Source: an uncultured Eubacterium sp. (lineage in GTDB: Bacteria > Bacillota > Clostridia > Lachnospirales > Lachnospiraceae). Taken from it: 64,000 nt of DNA. This document shows positions 44,126-53,963 of this stretch, piece by piece; within the stretch, counting starts at the first letter, position 1; every line of letters starts with the position of its first letter. Both the position numbers and the translations under genes were made by a program. The notes beneath the pieces are model-generated. The model did no database searches. It was not told the DNA's origin and was given only the letters and a program-made list of their open reading frames with translations. The stretch spans positions 20,134 to 84,133 of the forward strand of contig CAJUBQ010000009.1 in assembly GCA_910584595.1 (NCBI GenBank). The letters run 5' to 3'.

Positions 44126-46794
44126 CCATAAGGGATATTGTCGTAGCTTTTGGAGTTGAAGTTGACCAAAACAGCGAGCGGCGGGCTGAGGGCAGCATAC
44201 GCGGGATTAAAAACCTTGCTTCAAAACTCCTTGGCGCAATCGGGATAGGATTTTCCATTGCAGGCATAGCCGGGCTTGCGGAAGCGGCTGCAGATGTAGC
44301 GGCATTGAAATCACAATTTATGCAGGTTTTCGGGGAACTGGAATCAGATGCACAGAAAAAGCTGGACGCGATTGCGGATGAAACCGGGGTAAATGCCAAC
44401 CGGATGAAAGCCAGCTTTACACAGATCGCATCGTTTGCAAAAGTATCCGGCGTGGAGCAGTTGCAGGCCCTGGAGCTGTCTGACCGGGCAATGAAAGCGG
44501 TGGCGGACTCATCCGCATTTTACGACCGTTCTATAGAAGAGGTTACGGAATCCCTACAGTCCTTTCTGAAAGGGAACTTTGAAAATGACGCCGCGCTTGG
44601 CTTATCCTGTACAGAAACAACCAGGAATGCGGCAGCAAATGCGCTTTACAGCAAATCGTTCCAAGACCTGTCCGAAGCGGAGAAACAGTTTACACTCCTG
44701 CAGATGGTGGAGGATGCAAATAAGGCGTCCGGCGCACTCGGGCAGGCGGCGAGGGAATCAGACACATGGACGAATCAGCTTGGCAACTTAAAACAGGGTT
44801 TGCAGGACTTAAAAGCTGCGGCAGGGCAGGGATTCTTACAGCCGGCAGTGAAAGTACTGAAAATGCTGGTATCTCTTACACAATGGGCGACAAAAGCTAT
44901 TGAAAAGGCAACCGGGGAAAACGGGCGTCTGACACGTTCCTTTGACCGTTTCCATGCACTTGTAAAAAAACTGCAGCCGGCGATTGACAGAATGATGCAA
45001 ACATTGTCCCGTGGAATGGAGCAGGGCATGGGGCTGATCCGAAGTGTGGTAGAGCATCTTGGAGGAATCGAAAATGTAATAAAGATACTGGCGGTTGTTG
45101 CAGCCGCCTTTTTTGCTGCTATGAACTGGGGCAGGCTTATGTCTGGAGCGGCAATGTTTGTAAAGCTCTTATCCAGTATAGGAAAAATGTTTTCAGTGGC
45201 TAATCTGAAAATACTGGCTGTCGTGGCGGTTATCGTGGTCCTGTTTCTTATTATTGAGGATTTTATCCATTTTCTGATGGGAAATGATTCTGTAATAGGC
45301 ACGCTTTTCGACAAGGCAGGAATAGGCGCAGACAATGCGAGAGAGGCTATTTTCCGTGCGTGGAATTTAATTAAGGATTTCCTGCTGGGTGTGTGGGACT
45401 TTTTAAAACAGGCAGCGGGGATGTTTGCAGATACGGTGAAAGGTTTCTTTGAGAGGCATGCAGATTCTATCAGAAAGAACTTTGAACGGGCATGGGGAAT
45501 TATTAAAACGTTCCTGAAAGGAGCCTGGACATTTATCTCGCAGCTTGCATCTACATTGTTTGGCGGTACAGAAGACAGTATCAGGGGCACGGCAAATAAT
45601 ACGAAAGATACCCTGCTTGCCGTATGGAATGCAATATTGGCCTTTTTATCGGCAAAGTGGGACGCTATTTATAATGTGGCGAGCGCGGTATTCAATGCAC
45701 TGGCGACAGTCATAGAAGCTGTTTTTACAGCTATAAAGACATTCTGGGATGCCTGGGGTTCAGAGATTTTATCATGGCTGAAAATGGTATTCGATACAGC
45801 AGGCGCCATATTAAATAATTTTCTGGATGTGGTTACAGGGATAGCAAACTTTATCTCTGCAGTATTCACAGGTGACTGGCAGGGCGCATGGGATGCGGTT
45901 TTACAGATCTTTACGGGTGTATGGGATGCACTGCTTTCGTTTTTGTCTGCAGTGTGGGAAACATTTACGGGAATATTAACGAACGGGCTGCCAGTATTAC
46001 AATCGCTGTGGGATGCTGCCTGGAATGCGGTATGCAGCATTTTTGAAAGTATATGGAATGGCATTGTTTCGTTTTTATCGGGTATCTGGGCATCTATTCT
46101 TTCGCTTGTATCGGATGCAATGAATGGGGCGCAAAACATTATTTCATCCGTGTTGTCAGCAATCAGCAGTTTTTGGAGCAATATTTTTAACAGCCTGCTT
46201 AACACAGCAATCAGTATTTTTAGCAACATACAAAGCAGCATTGCCAGCAGGGTGGGCGCTATAAAAGATGTGATAGTAAATGGTTTTAATGCGGCAGTCA
46301 GCTTTATACAAAGCCTTCCAGGGCAGGCGCTGAAATGGGGCGCGGATATCATAGACGGCATTGTGAGAGGAATTACCGGGTCTATTGGCAAAATTGCAAG
46401 CGCAGTCAGCGGGGTTGCAGGAAAAATAAAAAGTTTCTTACATTTCTCTGTACCGGATGAAGGACCGCTTACAGAATATGAAAGCTGGATGCCTGATTTT
46501 ATGAGCGGGCTGGCAAAGGGGATTTACGATAATAAGGACCTGGTGCTTGACAATGTAAAAATGCTCGCTGATGGAATGTCAATGATGATGCAGTCTGCAA
46601 CAGCAAAGCCATCAACGGTGGCATTTGGCACCATGAACGCAAACAATAGCAGCGTGACGCAGAATGTCAATATCAGTAACAGCTATTCTGGTGGAAACCG
46701 TGATGATGCAAGGAATGTATCACGCGCAATGAAGAAATCTGCTGTGGATGCTACAACACAAATGGCACGCGCGCTGGAATATGCGAGGGGGTAA
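44122..46794 (+). CDS. Tape measure protein
   Basis: The 890-residue protein sets tail length and is injected with DNA. Its N-terminal part carries the tape measure domain (IGIGFSIAGIAGLAEAAADV and following). Membrane-like segments occur at about 316-420. A long Trp-rich repeat region (VWDALLSFLSAVWETFTG and similar, about 420-720) gives an 11-residue-like periodicity. TTG start at 44122 with GGAAAGGAGG upstream. Confidence 0.88.
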   Translation: MTIRDIVVAFGVEVDQNSERRAEGSIRGIKNLASKLLGAIGIGFSIAGIAGLAEAAADVAALKSQFMQVFGELESDAQKKLDAIADETGVNANRMKASFTQIASFAKVSGVEQLQALELSDRAMKAVADSSAFYDRSIEEVTESLQSFLKGNFENDAALGLSCTETTRNAAANALYSKSFQDLSEAEKQFTLLQMVEDANKASGALGQAARESDTWTNQLGNLKQGLQDLKAAAGQGFLQPAVKVLKMLVSLTQWATKAIEKATGENGRLTRSFDRFHALVKKLQPAIDRMMQTLSRGMEQGMGLIRSVVEHLGGIENVIKILAVVAAAFFAAMNWGRLMSGAAMFVKLLSSIGKMFSVANLKILAVVAVIVVLFLIIEDFIHFLMGNDSVIGTLFDKAGIGADNAREAIFRAWNLIKDFLLGVWDFLKQAAGMFADTVKGFFERHADSIRKNFERAWGIIKTFLKGAWTFISQLASTLFGGTEDSIRGTANNTKDTLLAVWNAILAFLSAKWDAIYNVASAVFNALATVIEAVFTAIKTFWDAWGSEILSWLKMVFDTAGAILNNFLDVVTGIANFISAVFTGDWQGAWDAVLQIFTGVWDALLSFLSAVWETFTGILTNGLPVLQSLWDAAWNAVCSIFESIWNGIVSFLSGIWASILSLVSDAMNGAQNIISSVLSAISSFWSNIFNSLLNTAISIFSNIQSSIASRVGAIKDVIVNGFNAAVSFIQSLPGQALKWGADIIDGIVRGITGSIGKIASAVSGVAGKIKSFLHFSVPDEGPLTEYESWMPDFMSGLAKGIYDNKDLVLDNVKMLADGMSMMMQSATAKPSTVAFGTMNANNSSVTQNVNISNSYSGGNRDDARNVSRAMKKSAVDATTQMARALEYARG

Positions 46795-46799
46795 CGCAG

Positions 46800-47495
46800 G
46801 TGGCGCAGAGAGAATTTGCAAAGTTTAACAGCAGAGTAAAAAAGAAGAAAAAGAAATTAAAGCCGGTAGCAATTGCCGGTATAGAGTTTGATGCGCTGAT
46901 TGACCAGCAGAAAACCCTGTCTGCAACTATACCGGTTTATCCGGTAGAAGAAGGGTTCCCGGTATCAGATACGATCATACTGGACCCCCTGACGCTGCAG
47001 ATGACATTATATGTAACAAACACGCCTGTAACATGGCTAAAACGTCATGGGGCTTCCAAGGGCCGTGTCAATGAGGTCAGCAATAAGATTGAAGATATGT
47101 GGATGGACAGGAAGCTGGTAAAGATAGTAACGCCGGATGCAATTTATACAACTATGGGGATCACAAGCATTACGATTAAAAAGTCGGCAGAGCTGGGATA
47201 TTCCCGTGAGGTTTCTGTTACAGCGCAGAAAGTAAGGAAAACAAAGAAAAAAACTGTCAAAGTGCCAAAATATAAGTTGAAAAGCGGGCAGACAAAAACA
47301 AAGGCAGGGAAAAGCCAGACGTCTCCAACAAGCAAGAGGTCTGGCTCTTCAAACAGTACAACTTCCAGTAGTACGTCATCCAGCAGTACAGCTTCTGGCA
47401 GTTCATCTGGCAGCGCTTCTACGAGTAGTGCTAATTCATCAAAAAAAAGCCAGTCAATTTTATATGGTGTGGCCAAAGGCCTAAAGTTCCTTTAG
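46800..47495 (+). CDS. Baseplate/tail protein with Ser-rich tail
   Basis: The 231-residue protein has an N-terminal domain (about 20-150) similar in pattern to baseplate wedge or Dit-like proteins. It is followed by a basic linker and a long Ser/Thr low-complexity stretch at about 175-220. GTG start with GAGGGGG upstream. The fold is not assigned with certainty. Confidence 0.65.
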   Translation: MAQREFAKFNSRVKKKKKKLKPVAIAGIEFDALIDQQKTLSATIPVYPVEEGFPVSDTIILDPLTLQMTLYVTNTPVTWLKRHGASKGRVNEVSNKIEDMWMDRKLVKIVTPDAIYTTMGITSITIKKSAELGYSREVSVTAQKVRKTKKKTVKVPKYKLKSGQTKTKAGKSQTSPTSKRSGSSNSTTSSSTSSSSTASGSSSGSASTSSANSSKKSQSILYGVAKGLKFL

Positions 47496-47508
47496 AGAGG
47501 AGTTTTTT

Positions 47509-47826
47509 ATGATATACATTACAGTGCCAGATGAAAACGACAGCATGTCACAGATTACCATAGATGAGACAGATTATAATATCCGTTTTACTTACAATGA
47601 ATCCTATGATTATTGGAGCTTTGGGCTATACGATTCGGACGAGGAGCCGGTGATTGCCATGACAAGGATTGTACCCAATTTTCCGCTTTTTCATTTTTAC
47701 TCTGGAGGCAGCCTGCCGGACGGGGTGTTTGGCTGTATATCTGATACAGAGAAAGTCGGGCGTGAGGCTTTTAATGAGGGGACAGCGGAATTTGTTTTCA
47801 TACCGTCAGATGAAATGGATGGATAA
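47509..47826 (+). CDS. Baseplate protein (DUF6983-like)
   Basis: The 105-residue protein is beta-rich and acidic, with WSFGLYDSDEEPVIA in its core. It is a small baseplate component regularly found before the hub in contractile Firmicute phages. AGAGAGGAG lies upstream. Confidence 0.65.
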   Translation: MIYITVPDENDSMSQITIDETDYNIRFTYNESYDYWSFGLYDSDEEPVIAMTRIVPNFPLFHFYSGGSLPDGVFGCISDTEKVGREAFNEGTAEFVFIPSDEMDG

Positions 47827-47846
47827 TCAGCAAAGGGAGGTTGGAA

Positions 47847-48710
47847 ATGGCATATGAAAAAAACTGGCTCCGGACTTATACGCTAAAAGCTGGAAAAGCC
47901 GGTTCTAAAGGCTTTGAAATTGGAAATACAAAAAGTGCAGATCAGACTGTGCTCCATATTTCCTTTTCTATTGAAAAGTCTGATGCAGAATCAGCAAATA
48001 CAGCAAAAGTGCAGATCTGGAATTTATCAGACAAAAATGTAAAAATTCTGGAAGAAAAAGACTGTGTTGTGGAATTGAAAGCGGGATATGGGAGTAACCG
48101 GACGCTGCTTTTAGCAGGCAATGTCACATCGGTAATAACGACGCCGGATAACGCAGACCGGATGACAGAACTGGAAGTTGTGGACGGACGGGTGGCGCTG
48201 CGTGACACGAATATAAAAATCTCGTTAAATGGAGTTGTAAGCAGTAAGACGGTTTATGGAATGATCGCTTCGAAAATGGGGCTTTCCATAAAATTTGCAA
48301 AAGGCCTGGCATTTAAAAAAATGCCGAACGGGTATTCATTTGTTGGGAAAGGGCGTACAGCGTTAAAAAAGATGGCTGTCTGCTGTGGGCATAACTGGTC
48401 CATACAAAACGGCGTGATCCAGGTTACGGAGAAAGGGAAACCAGTGTCCACGCAAGGCTATCTTTTAAGCCATGAGACAGGGCTTATCAGCATCCCAAAA
48501 CGGATTACAATTTCAAAGAGCTCAAAAAAGAAGAAAGAGCAGACAGGATATGAAGTGCAGTATTTTCTGAATGGGGCTGTCGGGGTTAATGATACAGTCA
48601 AAATAAAGACAGAGAAAGTGAATGGATATTTTCGGATTTATAAAGTTGTGCATGATGGTGACAATATGGAGGGCGACTGGGTCAGTACGGCACAGGTCAT
48701 AAAAGTATAG
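47847..48710 (+). CDS. Baseplate hub protein
   Basis: The 287-residue protein of the gp27-like hub class has an N-terminal FSIEKSDAESANTAKVQIWN segment typical of hub proteins. It links tube and spike. The ATG at 47847 is 7 nt after GGGAGG. Confidence 0.75.
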   Translation: MAYEKNWLRTYTLKAGKAGSKGFEIGNTKSADQTVLHISFSIEKSDAESANTAKVQIWNLSDKNVKILEEKDCVVELKAGYGSNRTLLLAGNVTSVITTPDNADRMTELEVVDGRVALRDTNIKISLNGVVSSKTVYGMIASKMGLSIKFAKGLAFKKMPNGYSFVGKGRTALKKMAVCCGHNWSIQNGVIQVTEKGKPVSTQGYLLSHETGLISIPKRITISKSSKKKKEQTGYEVQYFLNGAVGVNDTVKIKTEKVNGYFRIYKVVHDGDNMEGDWVSTAQVIKV

Positions 48711-48720
48711 GGGGTATGAC

Positions 48721-49341
48721 ATGCTTCAGGAAATTGTCGAGCAGGTGGAGGAAATCGCGCAGAGTGTTGTAGATGATGTACATACAGTCCTTCCATGCAG
48801 GGTTGTGAAATATGATGAAAAGAAGAATCTTGCAAAGGTTCAGCCAATCGGGGAATTTTTGCTTCGTGATGGGGAAAAGATGGAATTCCCGGAAATTGAT
48901 GAGGTGCCGGTTGCATTTCCTTATTTCATTGCGTGGGATATCGGCATCATTTTTCCTGTGCATAAAGATGATGAAATGCTGCTGTTTATTTCTGAAATAG
49001 AACTGGACGAATGGAGGACCGGAGCAAAATCGGATGCGCCGTTAAAATTCGACCTCACGTCAGCGGTAGCGGTGCCTGCACTTATAAAGAAGCCAAACAG
49101 CCTTCATAAGAGGTCTGTAGATGACAATGCCCTTATTATAAAGGCAAAAGAAGCTGAGATTGCAGTGCAATACCCAGCTTCTGGAACAAATGTCACAATT
49201 AAGGTAAAGGATAAGCAGGTCAAAGTTTCAGATAAAGGAATTGATATGACGGGAGATGTAAAGATCAAGGGAGATGTAAAGATTTCTGGTAATTTAGACA
49301 TTTCAGAGACAGTCACAGCAGATGATTATATTGCAGTATAG
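48721..49341 (+). CDS. Membrane-puncturing spike (gp138-like)
   Basis: The 206-residue protein has an OB-fold N-terminal part (VQPIGEFLLRDGEKMEFPEI) and a C-terminal beta-helix-like repeat, GDVKIKGDVKISGNLDIS. It forms the trimeric needle that pierces the host envelope. Confidence 0.78.
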   Translation: MLQEIVEQVEEIAQSVVDDVHTVLPCRVVKYDEKKNLAKVQPIGEFLLRDGEKMEFPEIDEVPVAFPYFIAWDIGIIFPVHKDDEMLLFISEIELDEWRTGAKSDAPLKFDLTSAVAVPALIKKPNSLHKRSVDDNALIIKAKEAEIAVQYPASGTNVTIKVKDKQVKVSDKGIDMTGDVKIKGDVKISGNLDISETVTADDYIAV

Positions 49342-49350
49342 GAGGTGTCT

Positions 49351-49710
49351 ATGGATATTTTGCTGGATAACAGCGGAGACCTGCTTCTGGATCAGGGCGG
49401 GGATATCAGGCTGGAAAATTCTGTCCGGCAGAAAATCCGCATCCGCATTCTGTGGTTTGCGGCAGAATGGCGGTGGGATGAAGATTTGGGCCTGCCGTAT
49501 TTTGAAGAGCTGCTTGTGAAAAATCCAGATACAGAGTATTTTGAAGGGCTGCTCCGTGAGGAGATCTTTAATGTGGATGAAGTGGTACAGGTAAAAGAAG
49601 TAACTATACTGTATGACAGCCAGACAAGAGAGGCAGCTATACAGTATGTTGCGCTGACTGACTTGGAAACCATACGGGAGGAAGTGAAGATATGCCGGAG
49701 TATGGAGTAA
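49351..49710 (+). CDS. Baseplate wedge protein (DUF2634/gp25-like)
   Basis: The 119-residue protein has SVRQKIRIRILWFAAEWRWD, typical of gp25/DUF2634 wedge proteins. ATG 49351 lies 5 nt after AGGAGG. It overlaps baseplate J by 19 nt. Confidence 0.78.
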   Translation: MDILLDNSGDLLLDQGGDIRLENSVRQKIRIRILWFAAEWRWDEDLGLPYFEELLVKNPDTEYFEGLLREEIFNVDEVVQVKEVTILYDSQTREAAIQYVALTDLETIREEVKICRSME

Positions 49711-51161
49711 CAGATAAGGGTTTTGTTTTGAAACGTATGGATTCTATTCTGGAAGAAATCCATGAGGAACTTACAGAGGGGTTTGGATTTGACACCAGCT
49801 TGCAAGAAGCGTCTTTTCTGAATGTCCTTGTCACGACATTTGCCGGGCAGGTTGCGGATTTGTGGGAAACGGCACAGGACAGCTATTATGCAAAATATCC
49901 GGCAACAGCCACAGGCCTTAACCTGGACCATGCAGTACAGTATGGCGGCATACGCAGAAAACCGTCAAAACAGACATCCTATCCGCTGCACTGCACCGGA
50001 GATGACGGAACAACGGTTGCGGCAGGTTCGGTTGTGGCAGCAGATACCAAGCCGGAAATTCGCCTTTATGCGGCACGGGAATTTATGATTTCAAGAGACA
50101 GGTTTAATGAAGTAAACGTAAAGGTTGCCGCAGCGCAGGCCGGCAGTGTGTATTCCCTGACAATAAACGGCAGCCAGTACAGCTATTCCAGTATGGACGC
50201 TTCTGAACTGGTGATTTTGGCAGGGCTCAGAGATGCTGTAGCAGATGCGGATTATCTTGTATCTGTTGATGAAGAAAACCAGACGCTTTGTATTAAAGAC
50301 AGGGTGAAAGCAAGGAGCAATGTGCTGACGTTATCCAGTAATCTTACAACGGCAGATGTGACAACGATTGCGAATTTTAATACGGAAAGCTATGGAAGCA
50401 TTACGCTTCCACATGGAGTAGTGACAAAAATGATTACAAATGTCACAGGCTTTACTGATGTGACAAATTTGCTGTCGCCCGTTTACGGCCGGATGCAGGA
50501 AAATGATATAGAATTGCGCCAGGCATATATTGCAAAATCAGCGCTCCGGTCAAATACGATGATAGACAGCATCTGTTCGGAACTGCTGAATAATGTGGCA
50601 GACATTGAAACGGCTTCTGGATATGAAAATTATACGGATTTTGTGGATGCCAGGGGTCTTGCGCCGCACAGCATTGAAATGATTGTTGAGGGCGGCGATA
50701 ACAGTGAAATTGCACAGGCAATCCTGAAACGGAAAGCAGGCGGCATCCAGACGAACGGGAAAATTGTTGTGGATGTCCCAGGGCTGTACGGTGACACAAT
50801 CCCGATACGTTTTAACAGGCCGGAATACTTGTATACGTTTATGAAAATAACCCTGCATGGCAGCAGGGCGGAAATCCCGGCAAATTACCCGGCGCTGACA
50901 AAAGAGTCTGTATTGAATGATACGAAATCTCTAAAGGCAGGGGATGACTTGCTGGCACAGCTTCTGCACAAGGGAATCTATCATGCAGTTGCTGGAATTA
51001 CTTTCATTGATATTGCAGTTGCCTATTCCATGGACAGCACTTATGTTCCGGCGCAGGATGATTATAAAAATGCTAATATCATTGCCAGTACAAGGCAGAA
51101 AGTGTTAGTTGACGGAACAAGAATAGAGGTGATATTTGTTGCAGACAATGAAAATCGCTGA
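49692..51161 (+). CDS. Baseplate J-like protein
   Basis: The 489-residue protein matches the baseplate J family: GLNLDHAVQYGGIRRKP early, and the central segment ending in GRMQENDIELRQAY. It forms the baseplate ring that holds the fibres. Its 3' end overlaps the next gene by 26 nt. Confidence 0.88.
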   Translation: MPEYGVTDKGFVLKRMDSILEEIHEELTEGFGFDTSLQEASFLNVLVTTFAGQVADLWETAQDSYYAKYPATATGLNLDHAVQYGGIRRKPSKQTSYPLHCTGDDGTTVAAGSVVAADTKPEIRLYAAREFMISRDRFNEVNVKVAAAQAGSVYSLTINGSQYSYSSMDASELVILAGLRDAVADADYLVSVDEENQTLCIKDRVKARSNVLTLSSNLTTADVTTIANFNTESYGSITLPHGVVTKMITNVTGFTDVTNLLSPVYGRMQENDIELRQAYIAKSALRSNTMIDSICSELLNNVADIETASGYENYTDFVDARGLAPHSIEMIVEGGDNSEIAQAILKRKAGGIQTNGKIVVDVPGLYGDTIPIRFNRPEYLYTFMKITLHGSRAEIPANYPALTKESVLNDTKSLKAGDDLLAQLLHKGIYHAVAGITFIDIAVAYSMDSTYVPAQDDYKNANIIASTRQKVLVDGTRIEVIFVADNENR

Positions 51162-52245
51162 TAAATGGCTGAAAGACTTGCCACAGCAGTTTCAGGGAAA
51201 GAAACGGATAGAAGTCCTTATAACGGCGTTCGCAAGGCAGATGGAAGAAGTCAGAAAGGTATTTGATGATGTAAACCGGCTTACAGATATTGATATGGCA
51301 CATGGCATCAATCTGGATCGTGTCGGGGATATTGTTGTGCTGTCCAGAAAAGATGCACAGGTGATTCTCAGGTCCAAGACAGACCAGGAGCTTGGGGATG
51401 AAACCTATCGGCAGGTTTTAAGATATAAGTCAATCAAGAATACCTGTGACTGTACCTACGAGGATATTGTTGGAACCATGAAGCTACTATGGGATGTTGA
51501 TTATATCACATATGTAGAAAAACCGGAAAGGCCGGCAACGATATTTATGCAAATGCCGCCATTTGATATTAATATCACTGATCCGGCAGCAAAACGAGTA
51601 CTTGCCATCAGGCCGGCTGGTGTTGGGCTTATTTATGCCGTGCCATATCATCTGGTAGCAGACCATTCACGGCTGGAAAAAATATTTCTGGTGAAACTGC
51701 GTCTGCACTGGTTTATCCCATTCTGGGGCTGTTATATTTTTGACGGCACATGGAACCTTGACGGCAGCGTGCAGCTTTGCCAGAAAAGGCGGTACGATCT
51801 GCGGCTTGGCCTGAAATATTATATGGGAATTTTTTATGAGCTTGCAGCGCTGCATACAAAGCTATTCGACGGTACATGGAACCTTGACGGTTCTGTCCGC
51901 CTTGATGCAGCATACCGCAGTTTCCGTCTGAAAATCTATGGAAAGATAGATAATGTAAATAAAGCAGGGAATCCATCAGTCAGGGAGACGCTGGCATTTA
52001 TCATTGATTTCTGGAGGCTTATCTATTTTGATGGCAGATGGAAACTGGATGGAAAAGTCTGCATGGATGCGTCCAGATGCAAAATGGAAGCTGCAGTTAA
52101 AACACATATTGCCGTCAACGGTAATACAGAAGAAATCAGGGACGGACCGGTCGAAATAAGAAGAAACCTATGGTTTTTGGACGGGAATGTGGCGTTGGAT
52201 GGTTCCAGGATACTGAATGCAATGCACAGAAGGGAGGTGCTGTGA
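51136..52245 (+). CDS. Tail protein I / DUF2612-type with FDGTWNLDG repeats
   Basis: The 369-residue protein has an N-terminal gpI/DUF2612-like domain (about 1-170). It carries a motif of the form FDGxWxLDGxV four times, near residues 200, 245, 299 and 345. The repeats probably form a beta-structured extension near the fibre attachment. The start is TTG 51136 or 51139 after AGAGGTGAT. Confidence 0.78.
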   Translation: MLQTMKIADKWLKDLPQQFQGKKRIEVLITAFARQMEEVRKVFDDVNRLTDIDMAHGINLDRVGDIVVLSRKDAQVILRSKTDQELGDETYRQVLRYKSIKNTCDCTYEDIVGTMKLLWDVDYITYVEKPERPATIFMQMPPFDINITDPAAKRVLAIRPAGVGLIYAVPYHLVADHSRLEKIFLVKLRLHWFIPFWGCYIFDGTWNLDGSVQLCQKRRYDLRLGLKYYMGIFYELAALHTKLFDGTWNLDGSVRLDAAYRSFRLKIYGKIDNVNKAGNPSVRETLAFIIDFWRLIYFDGRWKLDGKVCMDASRCKMEAAVKTHIAVNGNTEEIRDGPVEIRRNLWFLDGNVALDGSRILNAMHRREVL

Positions 52246-52246
52246 T

Positions 52247-52630
52247 GTGGCAAGTAATGTGCTTATAACGAAAAAAGCAAGGGAAAAGCTGGTAAAGGCG
52301 CGAGCGGGTGCCATCGCGCTGCCGCCGATTGTCGGCATGGCTTTTGGTGACGGGGGATGCGATGCGGAAGGCAGCGTAATAGCCCCGGAAGAAGACCAGA
52401 GCGAGTTAAGGCATGAGCTGTACCGTAAAGAAATTGACGGGTACACTTTTATAGAAGATACTGTATGCAGGTATGAGTGTACCTTAATTGAATCAGAGCT
52501 TGCAAATGAATATATCAGCGAGATCGGGCTGTATGATGAAGACGGCGACCTGGTCTGCATGAAGTCATTTAAGAGGAAAGGAAAAGATGACGACTTGCAG
52601 ATGACTTATATTTTAGATGATGTTTTCTAA
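52247..52630 (+). CDS. Tail-fibre-associated protein
   Basis: The 127-residue protein resembles the small N-terminal part of phage tail-collar or fibre proteins (MASNVLITKKAREKLVKARA, then LIESELANEYISEIGLYDED). GTG 52247 lies 9 nt after GGGAGG. It precedes the variable adhesin unit. Confidence 0.68.
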   Translation: MASNVLITKKAREKLVKARAGAIALPPIVGMAFGDGGCDAEGSVIAPEEDQSELRHELYRKEIDGYTFIEDTVCRYECTLIESELANEYISEIGLYDEDGDLVCMKSFKRKGKDDDLQMTYILDDVF

Positions 52631-52716
52631 TGTATGGATTAAAAATAACGGTATTCGATATTTTATAACAATCAAAACATGGAATTAACATATTGTGTTA
52701 AATTAAGGAGGCAGCA

Positions 52717-52995
52717 ATGAAAGATTATACAAATACGGCTCCTGTTTTTTCTGAAAGCATCCGTGTTACAGAAACATCTGATCCTGCACATGCGGACAAC
52801 ATAAACGCGGCGCCAGAACAGCTTTTGCAGAATACGCTTGTGAACCGCGCATATACAAAAAGCCTTGAGGAAGTTCTGGAAAAGCTGCTGACAAAAGGAA
52901 TGATTTCTGTAAATTTTGTAACTGCGGATAGAAAACAGTTTGTAACTTCTGATGGTAAGGTATTCAGGGCAGCAAAGAGAATTCGGTTCAGATAG
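52717..52995 (+). CDS. Small tail protein upstream of the variable protein
   Basis: The 92-residue protein contains SDPAHADNINAAPEQLLQNT, a segment typical of the N-terminal tips of Firmicute tail fibres. It ends with a basic RIRFR tail. It is probably the anchor or partner of the DGR target. TAAGGAGG precedes the ATG. Confidence 0.65.
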   Translation: MKDYTNTAPVFSESIRVTETSDPAHADNINAAPEQLLQNTLVNRAYTKSLEEVLEKLLTKGMISVNFVTADRKQFVTSDGKVFRAAKRIRFR

Positions 52996-53004
52996 GAGAA
53001 AAGA

Positions 53005-53916
53005 ATGGAACAATTATTTATGGAATTAGAAAAGATGGAGTCTGTTTCCTGTGGCGATGACTATATGCATATTATAACTGCTGATGGAGACAAGATTATT
53101 AAAATCAGTGACCTGGCAAAAGCAATTACAGATGGCGAATTTATAAAAGCAGGCGCAAATGGTAAAATCGGATTTATTACAGATAACCCGGATAAAGGCC
53201 TGCGTAATTCCATTTTCCGCGGAAAGTGTCTTGGGGATTCATTAACAGCAGAGCAGGCAGCGGCAATCAAAGCGGGAACGTTTCAAGATATGTTTGTTGG
53301 CGATTACTGGACAATCGGTGGGGTGAATTACCGCATTGCCCATCTTGATTACTGGCTGCGGTGCGGGGATGCAGAATGCACGAAGCACCATGCCGTCATA
53401 GTTCCTGACACCTGCCTGTATAATGCACAGATGCATAACACTGCATCCGGACAGTATGAAGCAGGCGCGGCAAATACGACGGAAGGCGGCTATATCGGCA
53501 GTGATATGTACAAGACGGGGCTTAACCAGGCAAAAGCTATAATAAATGAGGCATTTGGAGCGGATCATATTCTGTCCCACAGAGAGCTGCTTGTAAACGC
53601 TGTCACAAATGGGAAGCCAAGTAACCATGCATGGTATGACAGTACCGTGGAACTGATGAATGAGTGTATGGTGTATGGCAGTTACATTTTCACTCCGGCG
53701 TGTGACGGAACATTTATTTCATACCGTTATACCATTGATAAGTCACAGCTTGCGTTGTTTGCGCTGCGTCCGGATCTGATCTGTAACCGTGTGAACTGGT
53801 GGCTGCGTGACGTTGTTTCGGGCGCTTATTTTGCGCTTGTGTACTGGGGCGGCTATGCGGACTGTTACTGCGCTTCCTATTCTTTTGGTGTGCGCCCGGC
53901 TTTCGGTATCTGTTAA
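53005..53916 (+). CDS. DGR variable protein (receptor-binding adhesin, C-type lectin-like)
   Basis: The 303-residue protein has a C-terminal part of the CLec/formylglycine-enzyme-like fold used as display scaffold in DGR systems. VNWWLRDVVSGA, ADC and GVRP are fixed. Ten positions in residues 262-301 vary relative to the template, mostly Asn in the template and Tyr, Phe, Leu, Gly or Cys here. Placement at the end of the tail module indicates a receptor-binding tip. The N-terminal part (about 1-95) probably joins it to the tail. Confidence 0.9.
   Translation: MEQLFMELEKMESVSCGDDYMHIITADGDKIIKISDLAKAITDGEFIKAGANGKIGFITDNPDKGLRNSIFRGKCLGDSLTAEQAAAIKAGTFQDMFVGDYWTIGGVNYRIAHLDYWLRCGDAECTKHHAVIVPDTCLYNAQMHNTASGQYEAGAANTTEGGYIGSDMYKTGLNQAKAIINEAFGADHILSHRELLVNAVTNGKPSNHAWYDSTVELMNECMVYGSYIFTPACDGTFISYRYTIDKSQLALFALRPDLICNRVNWWLRDVVSGAYFALVYWGGYADCYCASYSFGVRPAFGIC
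53789..53905 (+). repeat. DGR variable repeat (VR)
   Basis: This 117-bp segment at the 3' end of the target gene matches the template repeat at 54607-54723. There are 14 mismatches and every one lies where the template has A; none of the 94 non-A template positions differs. Substitutions are A to T (9), A to G (3) and A to C (2). The GC-rich 3' end GTGTGCGCCCGG is the likely initiation side for homing. Confidence 0.97.
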
Positions 53917-53923
53917 TCTTTAA

Positions 53924-53946
53924 TCTCCGCCCCTTGTGGGCGGGGA
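53924..53946 (+). promoter_or_regulatory. Hairpin downstream of VR
   Basis: A 9-bp stem (one G-T pair) with arms at 53924-53932 and 53938-53946 and a 5-nt loop CTTGT begins 19 bp after the VR end. No T tract follows. DGRs such as that of Bordetella phage BPP-1 need a hairpin or cruciform just behind VR for efficient homing. The same role here is inference. Confidence 0.65.
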
Positions 53947-53963
53947 TGGCGGGAGGATGAAAA

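Noticed and set aside
53924..53946. Hairpin behind VR as an ordinary terminator
   Set aside because: No T run follows, and avd starts 18 nt downstream in the same direction.
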